From NCBI RefSeq assembly GCF_030285665.1, contig NZ_CP127295.1, forward strand, positions 5,952,001-6,016,000: 64,000 bases of DNA, written 5' to 3'. This DNA is from Amycolatopsis mongoliensis (GTDB lineage: Bacteria; Actinomycetota; Actinomycetes; Mycobacteriales; Pseudonocardiaceae). This document shows, in pieces, positions 44,419-51,755 of this stretch; position 1 is the stretch's first letter, and every line of letters begins with the position of its first letter. The position numbers were made by a program, and so were the translations under genes. The notes below the pieces were generated by a model. The model ran no database searches, was not told the origin of the DNA, and saw nothing but the letters and a program-made list of their open reading frames with translations.

Positions 44419-45153
44419 TCAGATGGCGGTGGTGCCGCCGTCGGTGACCAGTTCCAGGCCGTTGACGTAGCTGGAGTCGTCGGAGGCGAGGAACAGGGCG
44501 ACAGCGGCGATTTCTTCGGGGCGGCCCATCTTTCCGCGGGGGATGAGGGACTCGAATGCGGCCTTGGTCGCCTCGTCGAACAGTTCTTCCTGTTTCGCGG
44601 TGGCGACCTGGCCGGGGGTCAGGACGTTGACCCGGATCTTGCGGTCGCGCAGTTCGTTGAGCCAGACGCGGGCCCAGGCCTGCTGGACGGCTTTGCTTCC
44701 CGCGTAGAGGCTCCAGCCGGGGAAGGCGCCGAGGGAGGCGTTGGATCCGGTCATGAAGATCGAGCCGTTGTCGTTGATCAGCGGTAGTGCCTTCTGCACG
44801 GTGAACAGGGTGCCGCGCGCGTTGAGCCAGAAGGCGCGGTGGAACTGTTCCTCGGTGATCTCGCCGAGGACGGCGGGTTCACCCCTCCCGGCGCTGGCCC
44901 ACAGCACGTCGATCGAGCCCTTTTCCCGCTTGACGGTGTCGTACAAGCGGTCCAGGTCGTCCAGCTCGGCCGCGTCACCCTGGACGGCGGTGACGTTGCG
45001 GCCGATCAGCTTCACGGCGTCGTCCAGTGCTTCCTGCCGGCGACCCTGGATGAAGACGTGCGCTCCTTCCTCGACGAACAGTTTGGCGCCGGCGAGTGCC
45101 ATGCCGGTGGATCCGCCGGTGATCAGCGCTGTCTTGCCCTCGAGCTTTCCCAC
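44419..45153 (-). CDS. SDR-family oxidoreductase
   Basis: A 244-residue classical SDR. The cofactor motif is ITGGSTGMALA (about 11-21; GMA replaces the usual GIG/GLG). The active site has Ser in MTGSNASLGAF and YAGSK (about 150-154), with PGQVATAKQEE after it. Substrate unknown. GTG 45153 is chosen for GGAG five bases upstream and because it starts directly before the domain (GKLEGKTALITGG); a longer frame to 45243 is unsupported. It lies between the two F420-reductase-like paralogues and shares their orientation. Confidence 0.87.
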   Translation of the reverse strand: MGKLEGKTALITGGSTGMALAGAKLFVEEGAHVFIQGRRQEALDDAVKLIGRNVTAVQGDAAELDDLDRLYDTVKREKGSIDVLWASAGRGEPAVLGEITEEQFHRAFWLNARGTLFTVQKALPLINDNGSIFMTGSNASLGAFPGWSLYAGSKAVQQAWARVWLNELRDRKIRVNVLTPGQVATAKQEELFDEATKAAFESLIPRGKMGRPEEIAAVALFLASDDSSYVNGLELVTDGGTTAI

Positions 45154-45247
45154 GATCACTCCGTTGAATTGATGGGTATCCGAAAAAGTTCGATTCTTGG
45201 TCCTTGTCATTCGCCGAACTCGGTGCGGTTCGGCTCCGTCCACGCCG

Positions 45248-46183
45248 TCAGCCGGCGGAGAAGTAGTGGCCGTTGTCCAAATCGGCGAGCAGGCTGGGCT
45301 GCGCGGGTTCCCAGCCGAGGGTCCGGCGGGTGATGAGGTTGGACGCCGGGTAGTTCTGGGTGACTATGTTCGCGAGGAACCCGAAGTATCCCGGCAGCAT
45401 CAGTACGTCCGCGGGAACGCTCACGGCGGGCAGGCCCAGACGGCTGCCAATGGCCTCGGCGATCTCGCGGAGCGAGACGCCACCGTCCGCGATCGCGTGC
45501 CAATACCTGCCGGCCGGACCCTTCTCCAGCGCCAGGCGGAACAAGGAGGCGGCATCGCGGACGTGCACGGCGTTCCACAGGTTCGCGCCGTCTCCGGGGT
45601 AGCCGACGAAGCCCTTCTCCTTGGCGAGCGCGACCAGTTGCACGAGGAAGCCGGCACGATCGGTCGTGCTGTGCGCGATGTTGGCGATCCGCACGATCGA
45701 AGACCGCACCCCTCGCTCGGCGAGGCCGACCACGGCGGTTTCCACGACGTTGCGAACCCGCAGGGTGCCCTTGTGCTCATCGCCGCCGGGAAGGGCCGGG
45801 TCCTCCTCGGTGACCGGCCGCCCCAGGTTCCCGGGCGAGCCGATGCTCCCCGCCGCGACCAGCGGCTTTCCGGTTTCCGCGAGTGCCTCGCCGTACGCGA
45901 GCATGATCGGGAGCTCCGCGGCGGCCACGGCGTCGATCCCGCCGGACGGAAGCAGGTCTTGCCGGTGCGCGACATGGATGACGCCGTCGGAATCGGCGGC
46001 CGCCTCCTTGAGCCCGTCGAGATCCTCGAGGTCGCCGCGACGTACCTTCGCGCCGAGCGCGGACACCGCCGCCGCGGCCGTGTCCGACCGGGCCAGGCCG
46101 GTGACCTCGTGCCCGGCGGCGATGAGCTCGGGGATGATGTACGAACCGGAATGGCCGGTCCCGCCGGTGACGAAAACGCGCAC
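45248..46183 (-). CDS. NAD-dependent epimerase/dehydratase-like protein (extended SDR)
   Basis: A 311-residue extended or atypical SDR. The N-terminus VRVFVTGGTGHSGSYIIPEL holds the GxxGxxG motif. GVIHVAHRQDLLPSGG and the NLWNAVHVRDAASLFRLALE block are typical of epimerase-like proteins. The usual YxxxK is not obvious (VIRIANIAHSTTD region), so it may act as an NmrA-like sensor or reductase. GTG 46183 follows AGGAG. Its stop is 94 bases before the SDR start, and its start is 31 bases after the second F420-reductase-like gene. Confidence 0.8.
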   Translation of the reverse strand: MRVFVTGGTGHSGSYIIPELIAAGHEVTGLARSDTAAAAVSALGAKVRRGDLEDLDGLKEAAADSDGVIHVAHRQDLLPSGGIDAVAAAELPIMLAYGEALAETGKPLVAAGSIGSPGNLGRPVTEEDPALPGGDEHKGTLRVRNVVETAVVGLAERGVRSSIVRIANIAHSTTDRAGFLVQLVALAKEKGFVGYPGDGANLWNAVHVRDAASLFRLALEKGPAGRYWHAIADGGVSLREIAEAIGSRLGLPAVSVPADVLMLPGYFGFLANIVTQNYPASNLITRRTLGWEPAQPSLLADLDNGHYFSAG

Positions 46184-46214
46184 GCTACTGCTCCTTGAGA
46201 ATGATGGGGTGCGC

Positions 46215-46847
46215 TCAGCGGAGGATGCTGACGCCGAGGGAGAAATCGGTGTGCTTGACCGAGTGGGCGACGAGGCCCAATTGCAGCAGGGCGACATTCT
46301 CCAGTGTCCGCGCCATGGGCAGCTGCCCGACGTCCATCGGGCGCAGTCCCAGGCTCTCGATGAAGGCTGACACGCGTGTCTTTGCCTGCGCGTCGTCGCC
46401 GGCGATGAACACGTCCAAGGGGCGGCCCTCGGCTGGGCCGGCGGCCAGAACATGGGAGAACAGGGTGTTGAACGCCTTGACGACAGGTGCGCCGGCGGGG
46501 GCGGCCTTGGCGATCTCCTGGGCGCCGGAACTGCCGTCGGGGGTGACAAAGCCCGTGAAATCAGGGGAAATGGGGTTGGTGATGTCGATGATGACCTTGC
46601 CGTGCAGTGCGTCCCCGTACTCGCCGACCACCGCTGCCGCGCTGGCGTAGGGCACGGCGAGGACGACGATGGCCCCGGCCGGGGCGGCGCCGGCCGTCCC
46701 GACAGTGGCGCTGCCGAGCGCGGCGGCCCGTTCCTCGGCCTTGGCCTGGTCGCGGCCGATGATCTCGACGGCGTTGCCTCCGGCGAGCGCCCGCTCAGCC
46801 AGGGCGCCGGCCATGTTCCCCAGGCCGATGATGCTGATGCTGCTCAT
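46215..46847 (-). CDS. NADPH-dependent F420 reductase-like dinucleotide-binding protein (copy 2)
   Basis: A 210-residue Rossmann protein paralogous to 43760-44383: ISIIGLGNMAGALAERALAG, IVVLAVPYASAAAVVGEYGD, IIDITNPISPDFTGFVTPDG and VVKAFNTLFSHVLAAG. The C-terminal tail (MARTLENVALLQLGLVAHSV) matches copy 1 in layout. ATG 46847 is preferred over an upstream frame. It is the first gene of a four-gene leftward set and is divergent from the LysR regulator. Confidence 0.83.
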   Translation of the reverse strand: MSSISIIGLGNMAGALAERALAGGNAVEIIGRDQAKAEERAAALGSATVGTAGAAPAGAIVVLAVPYASAAAVVGEYGDALHGKVIIDITNPISPDFTGFVTPDGSSGAQEIAKAAPAGAPVVKAFNTLFSHVLAAGPAEGRPLDVFIAGDDAQAKTRVSAFIESLGLRPMDVGQLPMARTLENVALLQLGLVAHSVKHTDFSLGVSILR

Positions 46848-46993
46848 GGAATGCCTGCTTTCCGGAGCTGCGCAGGACGCCATGCCCACCCCGGCGTTGT
46901 CAACGGTGACGCCGTCGAATGACGCGATGGACGGCGCTCGATTCCTGATGCGCTCGTTCTGGACCCTGCTGTCGAGTCCGATGTCGAATTCTC

Positions 46994-47014
46994 GGGCCGA
47001 ATTCGCTCCGGCCC
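46994..47014. promoter_or_regulatory. Inverted repeat in the LysR/F420-reductase divergent region
   Basis: GGGCCG (46994-46999) and CGGCCC (47009-47014) are separated by nine bases, a LysR-box-like spacing (T-N11-A class sites vary). It lies between the two divergent genes. Function inferred from position only. Confidence 0.35.
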
Positions 47015-47113
47015 ATCACTTACCTATTCAGGCTGCCCGTGGCTTGGGCTGGTGTCCAAGACTTCTTTCGGTCGTGGTGATAACCTGAAGGCATCACCGG
47101 ACCGGGAGGCTCC

Positions 47114-48007
47114 ATGGATCTCGACTTGCGCAAACTGCGCTACTTCGTCGCCGTGGCCGACCGGTTGCACTTCGGCCGTGCCGCCGATGAGCTGCACATC
47201 GCACAGCCGGCGCTCAGCCGCCAGATCCGCGCGCTGGAGCAGGATCTCGGCGCCTCGCTGTTCACCAGGGATCGCCACGGCGTGGAGCTGACCGACGCGG
47301 GCCGGCAGCTGCTGGCCGACGCCGGTCCGCTGCTCGCCTCCGCGCACGCGGTCCGCCGCCGGGTGTCCGTGGCCGCCCGCGGCAGCCGGCGGCTGGTGGT
47401 CGGCTTCCGGGCCGGCATCCCGGTCATCCCGGCGACGCGGGCGTTCGAGGCCCAGCATCCGGACGTGGTCGTGGACGTGCAGCTGATGGAATGGGACGAC
47501 CAGGCCCCGATGCTGCTCGACGGCCGCGTCGACGTCGGTTATGTGCGGTTGCCCGTCGACGAGACCGGCCTGCGCCTGACTCCGCTGTACACCGAGCCGC
47601 TCATGGTGGTGCTGCCCGCGGGTCACCGGTTGGCCGGCAAGGAAGAGGTCACCGAGGCCGACCTGGCCGGTGAGCCGCTGATCTGGCACGCCGACCCGAG
47701 CACGCAGCCCACCAGGCGCCCGCACCCCGACTCCGGGCTCCGGGTGCGCGGGGTGGAGGAGACGCTCGAGCACGTCGCGGCCGGCCGGGGCATCTCGTTC
47801 GTGGGGCGTTCGGCGACCGTGTTCTATTCGCGTCCGGACATCAGCTACGTACCGATCCCGGAACTTCCGGCCGACCAGGTGTGCCTCGCGGTGGCGGCAT
47901 CACGCACCTCGCCGCTGGCCGACGACTTCTTCGTCGCGGCGCAGGCGACGGCCGAGATCACGGCGGAATGTGGGAACTATGATTTGCGTGCGGCTGTCGT
48001 GGAGTGA
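47114..48007 (+). CDS. LysR-family transcriptional regulator
   Basis: A 297-residue LysR regulator. The N-terminal winged helix (about 1-60) has LRYFVAVADRLHFGRAADEL and HIAQPALSRQIRALEQDLGA, and the effector domain (about 90-290) has RRLVVGFRAGIPVIPATRAF and GRGISFVGRSATVFY. It starts at ATG 47114 after GGGAGG. It is divergent from the four-gene reductase set at 43760-46847, which by LysR custom is its likely target. Confidence 0.93.
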   Translation: MDLDLRKLRYFVAVADRLHFGRAADELHIAQPALSRQIRALEQDLGASLFTRDRHGVELTDAGRQLLADAGPLLASAHAVRRRVSVAARGSRRLVVGFRAGIPVIPATRAFEAQHPDVVVDVQLMEWDDQAPMLLDGRVDVGYVRLPVDETGLRLTPLYTEPLMVVLPAGHRLAGKEEVTEADLAGEPLIWHADPSTQPTRRPHPDSGLRVRGVEETLEHVAAGRGISFVGRSATVFYSRPDISYVPIPELPADQVCLAVAASRTSPLADDFFVAAQATAEITAECGNYDLRAAVVE

Positions 48008-48194
48008 TCACGCGGCCTTCGGGATGAGCCCGTCGGGGTATATCCGCCTACTGGCGTAGGGCCTCAGCTTGCGTGACATGGTTGCGTCGCGGGCGAACGA
48101 CGCCGATATGCGGTTCCGGCGGGAGATCGCGGCGATGCACTCCCGCATCAACGGTTGTGGCCGGCCCCTTGGCGCCCGGGGGTAACTTGGAGGC

Positions 48195-48893
48195 GTGGTG
48201 GAAGTGCCGTACCAGGACCTGGTCGACGCGGGTGGCCTCGAGGCCGTACTCCGGGCTGCGTGTCCTGACTGCGAGATCGACATGAGGGATGCTCGGGGCG
48301 CCTTCGGCGGCTTCGCGGCCACGATGAGCAGGCGAGATCGCGCCGTGTATGTCATGCCCCGCAGGGGTGAACGTCTGTTCCGGGTGCGGCACATGCTGCG
48401 GGGGACGTATCTGAGCCGGCTGTCGACGGTCGAGCTGGCGGAGGTCACCGGATCTGCGGCGAGCTGGCTCGGTGGCGCCACGGCACGGGAACTGGTGGCT
48501 GCGTGGCCGTTCGCCGACTTCGTGGATGTCGCCGACGCCTTCGAGAGCGGCGATCGGACCGAGTTCATGTGGCAGGTGTACCGCGCATACAAGGTGTCCG
48601 GCCTGGGTGAGTTCATCGAGGCGGCGATGCGGGAGCCGCGGCTGCGGCGGATGTATCCGTTCACGTCGATGTTCTGGATGTCGTTCCGGCCGACCGCGGA
48701 CGAGTACCGGGTGCCCGGCCCCTGGGTGCGCTCGGCCGGCGATGGGCGGGTCACGGTCGTGGGGGATCGGCGAGTGGACCCGGACGTCATCTACGTCGCC
48801 GCCGAGGCGGTCCGGGTGTGCCTGGCCGAGATGGACCGCCTAGGCGTGCCGTCGCCCGAGGAGTTCCGTGCCGGGAAGCGCCCGTCTCGCTAG
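48195..48893 (+). CDS. DUF6193-like protein
   Basis: A 232-residue protein that looks like the DUF6193 family (sometimes called natural product biosynthesis protein): LGGATARELVAAWPFADFVD, then EAAMREPRLRRMYPFTSMFW, and a closing VDPDVIYVAAEAVRVCLAEM. No catalytic motif, signal or membrane segment is seen. The start could be GTG 48195, 48198 or 48204; GGAGG at 48189-48193 fits the last best. Neighbours give no clue, and its stop overlaps the end of a convergent fragment. Confidence 0.7.
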   Translation: MVEVPYQDLVDAGGLEAVLRAACPDCEIDMRDARGAFGGFAATMSRRDRAVYVMPRRGERLFRVRHMLRGTYLSRLSTVELAEVTGSAASWLGGATARELVAAWPFADFVDVADAFESGDRTEFMWQVYRAYKVSGLGEFIEAAMREPRLRRMYPFTSMFWMSFRPTADEYRVPGPWVRSAGDGRVTVVGDRRVDPDVIYVAAEAVRVCLAEMDRLGVPSPEEFRAGKRPSR

Positions 48894-49062
48894 GATTCCG
48901 CGAGGTCGGGTCGCAGGGAGTCGTACTCGTCGCCGTTTTCGTTGAGCAACAGGTAGAGGGGCGACAGTTCTGTCAGGCACCTGCTCAGCGACGCCAACAG
49001 CTCCTCGACGGCGACCTGGCCGAGGTCCAGCTCCGCGGTGACCTCGGAACGCAGCTGGTCGA
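48890..49062 (-). pseudogene. 3' remnant of an unidentified leftward gene
   Basis: The - strand frame ending at TAG 48890-48892 reads RSEVTAELDLGQVAVEELLA, SLSRCLTELSPLYLLLNENG and DEYDSLRPDLAES, a convincing acidic C-terminus. Upstream of about 49062 the same bases belong to an alcohol dehydrogenase relic on the other strand, so the 5' part has been lost. Family unknown. Confidence 0.5.
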
Positions 49063-49375
49063 CACCATCTCCGCGCCCCACGACCTCGGTCCGTACCTGG
49101 GGCTGGTGGCCATGGATGGCGCGCTCAGCCAGGTCGGTCACCTCGGGCCGGTCACCGTCCAGACCATGGATCTGCTGGTGGGGCGCAAGAAGCCCACCTC
49201 GGCCGGCAGCGGCGGGGTGCCCGCCACGGCCGCCATGCTGGACTTCTGCGCCGAGCACGGCGTCACCGCCGATGTCGAGGTGCTCCCGTCGACGCGGGTG
49301 AACGAAGCCTTCGATCGCTTGCGGCGCAACGATGTCCGCTACCGCTTCGTGCTGGACATGGCGGACCTGGCCTGA
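49063..49375 (+). pseudogene. C-terminal remnant of a zinc alcohol dehydrogenase gene
   Basis: The frame reads ISAPHDLGPYLGLVAMDGAL, VTVQTMDLLVGRKKPTSAGS, AMLDFCAEHGVTADVEVLPS and DVRYRFVLDMADLA before TGA 49373-49375. This is the last third of CAD/YjgB-type medium-chain alcohol dehydrogenases, whose ends read EMLDFCAEH...DVRYRFVIDMASL. The catalytic domain with zinc ligands is absent. It joins the leftward remnant at about 49062. Confidence 0.7.
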
Positions 49376-49410
49376 GTCGCGACCCCATCGGGAGCCGCTG
49401 CCCAGTGCCG

Positions 49411-49447
49411 GGTGTGGGCGAGCGGGGGCACCGCGCTCGCCCACACC
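49411..49447. terminator. Hairpin terminator between convergent units
   Basis: A perfect 14-bp stem (49411-49424 with 49434-49447) has a nine-base loop. It lies eight bases beyond the stop of the leftward HyuB gene and 36 beyond the alcohol dehydrogenase relic. Confidence 0.8.
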
Positions 49448-49454
49448 GTGGTGG

Positions 49455-51755
49455 TCAGGTGGTGACAGTCAGCTTGCCGAGCGTGGCCGCGTGGTCCGGG
49501 TGGTCGACCGGGACCACGGCCGAGGACAGGGCGGTCCAGCACGACGGGCAGCAGTACTGGCGGAACACCACCGGGGTGTCGACGTAGTCCGAGGCCGACG
49601 CGATGATCTGCGGCCCGGCTTCGGTCGCGGCACCGTCGTACACGGCGACGGCCAGCGGTCCCTCGCCGGTGTCGCCGAGGATCTCCGCACAATGCGCGCA
49701 CGCGATGCTGGTGCCGGCTTCGACGAGGTTGTCGTCGATCCGCTTGACCGACGACAGATCGGCCTTGCCGCGCGTCTCCCCGGCCGGTCGCGAGCGGTCC
49801 CGCCGCACCCCGCGCAGCCGGTGCCGTTCGGCTGTGGTGGCTGCCGCGTCGACCTCGCCGCCGTCGAGGACCACGCCGTAGACCGCGGCTGCGGCGGCCG
49901 GGGTGATCTTCTGCTCGCCCAGGTCGCGGGCGACGGCCTCGGGGTCGCGGGCCAGCGGGTCGCCGTAACCGCCGCCGCCCTGCCACGTCATCGCGAAGAC
50001 CTCGCCCGGTGCCAGGTAGCTCGACGCGTAGTTCTGTCCCGGCTCGAGCGTGTCGCTGATTTCTTCGAGTGACGACGGCATCGTCCCCGACGCCAGCAGT
50101 TCGGCGATCCGGCTCTGCCGCGCGAGGACGTCGAGACCGCTGTTACCGGGGTGCCCGCCCGACAGCCCGGCGTTCTGCGTCACGGCCTTGCCCGCCGACG
50201 CGAGCACCAGGCCCATCGGGACGCTCGTGCCGTGCGGGGTGAACGCCAGCGAGGCGCCGAGCCCGCCGCGGTGCCGGCCCGGGCCGCCGGAGTCGGGTAG
50301 CTCCCGCCGCCACAGCGTGAGGAGCGGGTACAGGAACTCGGTCATCTCGACGTCGGGCACGCGGCCCATCGGGATGCAGAACAGACCGCCGGTGTCGATG
50401 CCGTCGGCGTGCGTGCGGGCGCCGTAGCCGCCGGCCATCGGTTCCATCATGATGTTCAGGAACGGCGAGGGCTGCTCACCCCGCTCGTCGAGGCCGGCGA
50501 TGACGGCGGTGTCCCAGGTGCCGCAGCAGGTCGCCTGGACGTTCTTGCCCAGCTCCAGGTCGCGGTCGAGCATCTGCGACAGGCACTCGGCGATCAGGCT
50601 GCCGGTGAGCCAGGCCGGCCCGATCGGACCGCGCCCGACGGCCGCGGGGAACGTCGCGTTGTTGAGCGTGCCCTCCTCGGTGACGAGGTCGAAGCAGCGC
50701 ATCAGCCCGCCCGCCGACCACGGGATGTCGTTGGCGAGGATCGGCAGCAGCGCGAGCATGACGCCGCCGCGCATGCCGGCGTACGTGCAGTTGATGACGC
50801 CGGCCTGCTTGTCCGTGCCGGTGAAGTCGAAGGTGAGGTGGTCACCCGACTTCGTGGTGGTCACGGTGATCTTGTGCAGCCCGCGGTCGCCCTCGTGGGA
50901 CTGGTCCTGGTAGCCGGTCGCGGTCCAGCTGCCGTCCGGCAACGCGGTGAGCTTGTCGCGCAGCCGGGTCTCGGCGTCGGACATCATCCGCTTCATGACG
51001 GCCTTGACCGTGTCGGGGCCGTACTGGTCGATCAGCGCGTGCAGCCGCTCGGCGCCGACGTTGTTCGCGCCGATCTTCGCCCGCAGGTCCAGCCCGATCA
51101 GCATCGGCACCCGCGAGCGGCGCACCCACAGGTCGGCGACGTCGCTCTGCACCTGGCCGCCGCGCACCACCTTCACCGGCGGGGTCGGCAGCGATTCTGA
51201 GAACACGTCCTGCGCGGCGGGGGAGAAGGAGCCGAGGCCGACCCCGCCGAGGTCGGGCTGGTGCGCGATCGCGCTCGTCCAGGCGAAGAGCTTCCCGTCG
51301 TGGAAGACCGGCTGGTAGACCATGACGTCGTTCTGGTGCAGCCCGCCGCCGACCCACGGGTCGTTGGTCAGGAACATGTCACCGGCCTCGATGCCCGGGT
51401 TGCTCGCGCGGTGGCGCAGCGTCCAGTAGATGGCGAGGTCGACCGCGCCGACGAGCATCGTGTTGTACAGCCCGACCTGCACCTCCTGGCCGAGTTCGTC
51501 GGAGATGGCGAAGTCGAAGTCGTTGGCGTCGGTGACGATCGGCGAGCCGGACATGCGCTTGAGCGCTTCGCCCATCTCGTCGGTGACCGACCACAGGCGG
51601 TGCCGGATCACCTCGTAGGTGAGCGGGTCGAGGTTGTCGATCTGCTCCTGCGTGACACTGTGGACGTCCAAAGTGGACGGCAACGACCGGGCGAGCTCGG
51701 CCGGGTCGACGGGACGGCTGGAGAAGCGCTCCGAGCCGGGGATCGGCATGGTCAT
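49455..51755 (-). CDS. HyuB-type hydantoinase/carboxylase subunit fused to a zinc domain
   Basis: A 766-residue protein. The hydantoinase B/oxoprolinase domain (about 40-590) has MFLTNDPWVGGGLHQNDVMV, HQPDLGGVGLGSFSPAAQDV and GGPGRHRGGLGASLAF. The C-terminal 100 residues form an extra domain with CAHC and CCPSC, like the small zinc-binding subunit of acetone/acetophenone carboxylases. With HyuA it would couple ATP hydrolysis to opening a cyclic amide or to carboxylating a ketone. ATG 51755 overlaps the hyuA stop by four bases (ATGA). The operator-like sites lie upstream of hyuA. Confidence 0.85.
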   Translation of the reverse strand: MTMPIPGSERFSSRPVDPAELARSLPSTLDVHSVTQEQIDNLDPLTYEVIRHRLWSVTDEMGEALKRMSGSPIVTDANDFDFAISDELGQEVQVGLYNTMLVGAVDLAIYWTLRHRASNPGIEAGDMFLTNDPWVGGGLHQNDVMVYQPVFHDGKLFAWTSAIAHQPDLGGVGLGSFSPAAQDVFSESLPTPPVKVVRGGQVQSDVADLWVRRSRVPMLIGLDLRAKIGANNVGAERLHALIDQYGPDTVKAVMKRMMSDAETRLRDKLTALPDGSWTATGYQDQSHEGDRGLHKITVTTTKSGDHLTFDFTGTDKQAGVINCTYAGMRGGVMLALLPILANDIPWSAGGLMRCFDLVTEEGTLNNATFPAAVGRGPIGPAWLTGSLIAECLSQMLDRDLELGKNVQATCCGTWDTAVIAGLDERGEQPSPFLNIMMEPMAGGYGARTHADGIDTGGLFCIPMGRVPDVEMTEFLYPLLTLWRRELPDSGGPGRHRGGLGASLAFTPHGTSVPMGLVLASAGKAVTQNAGLSGGHPGNSGLDVLARQSRIAELLASGTMPSSLEEISDTLEPGQNYASSYLAPGEVFAMTWQGGGGYGDPLARDPEAVARDLGEQKITPAAAAAVYGVVLDGGEVDAAATTAERHRLRGVRRDRSRPAGETRGKADLSSVKRIDDNLVEAGTSIACAHCAEILGDTGEGPLAVAVYDGAATEAGPQIIASASDYVDTPVVFRQYCCPSCWTALSSAVVPVDHPDHAATLGKLTVTT

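Noticed and set aside
48078..48188. Short + strand ORF of about 36 codons after the LysR gene (MVASRANDADMRFRRE start)
   Set aside because: No ribosome site, no family match and biased composition; not enough to call a gene.
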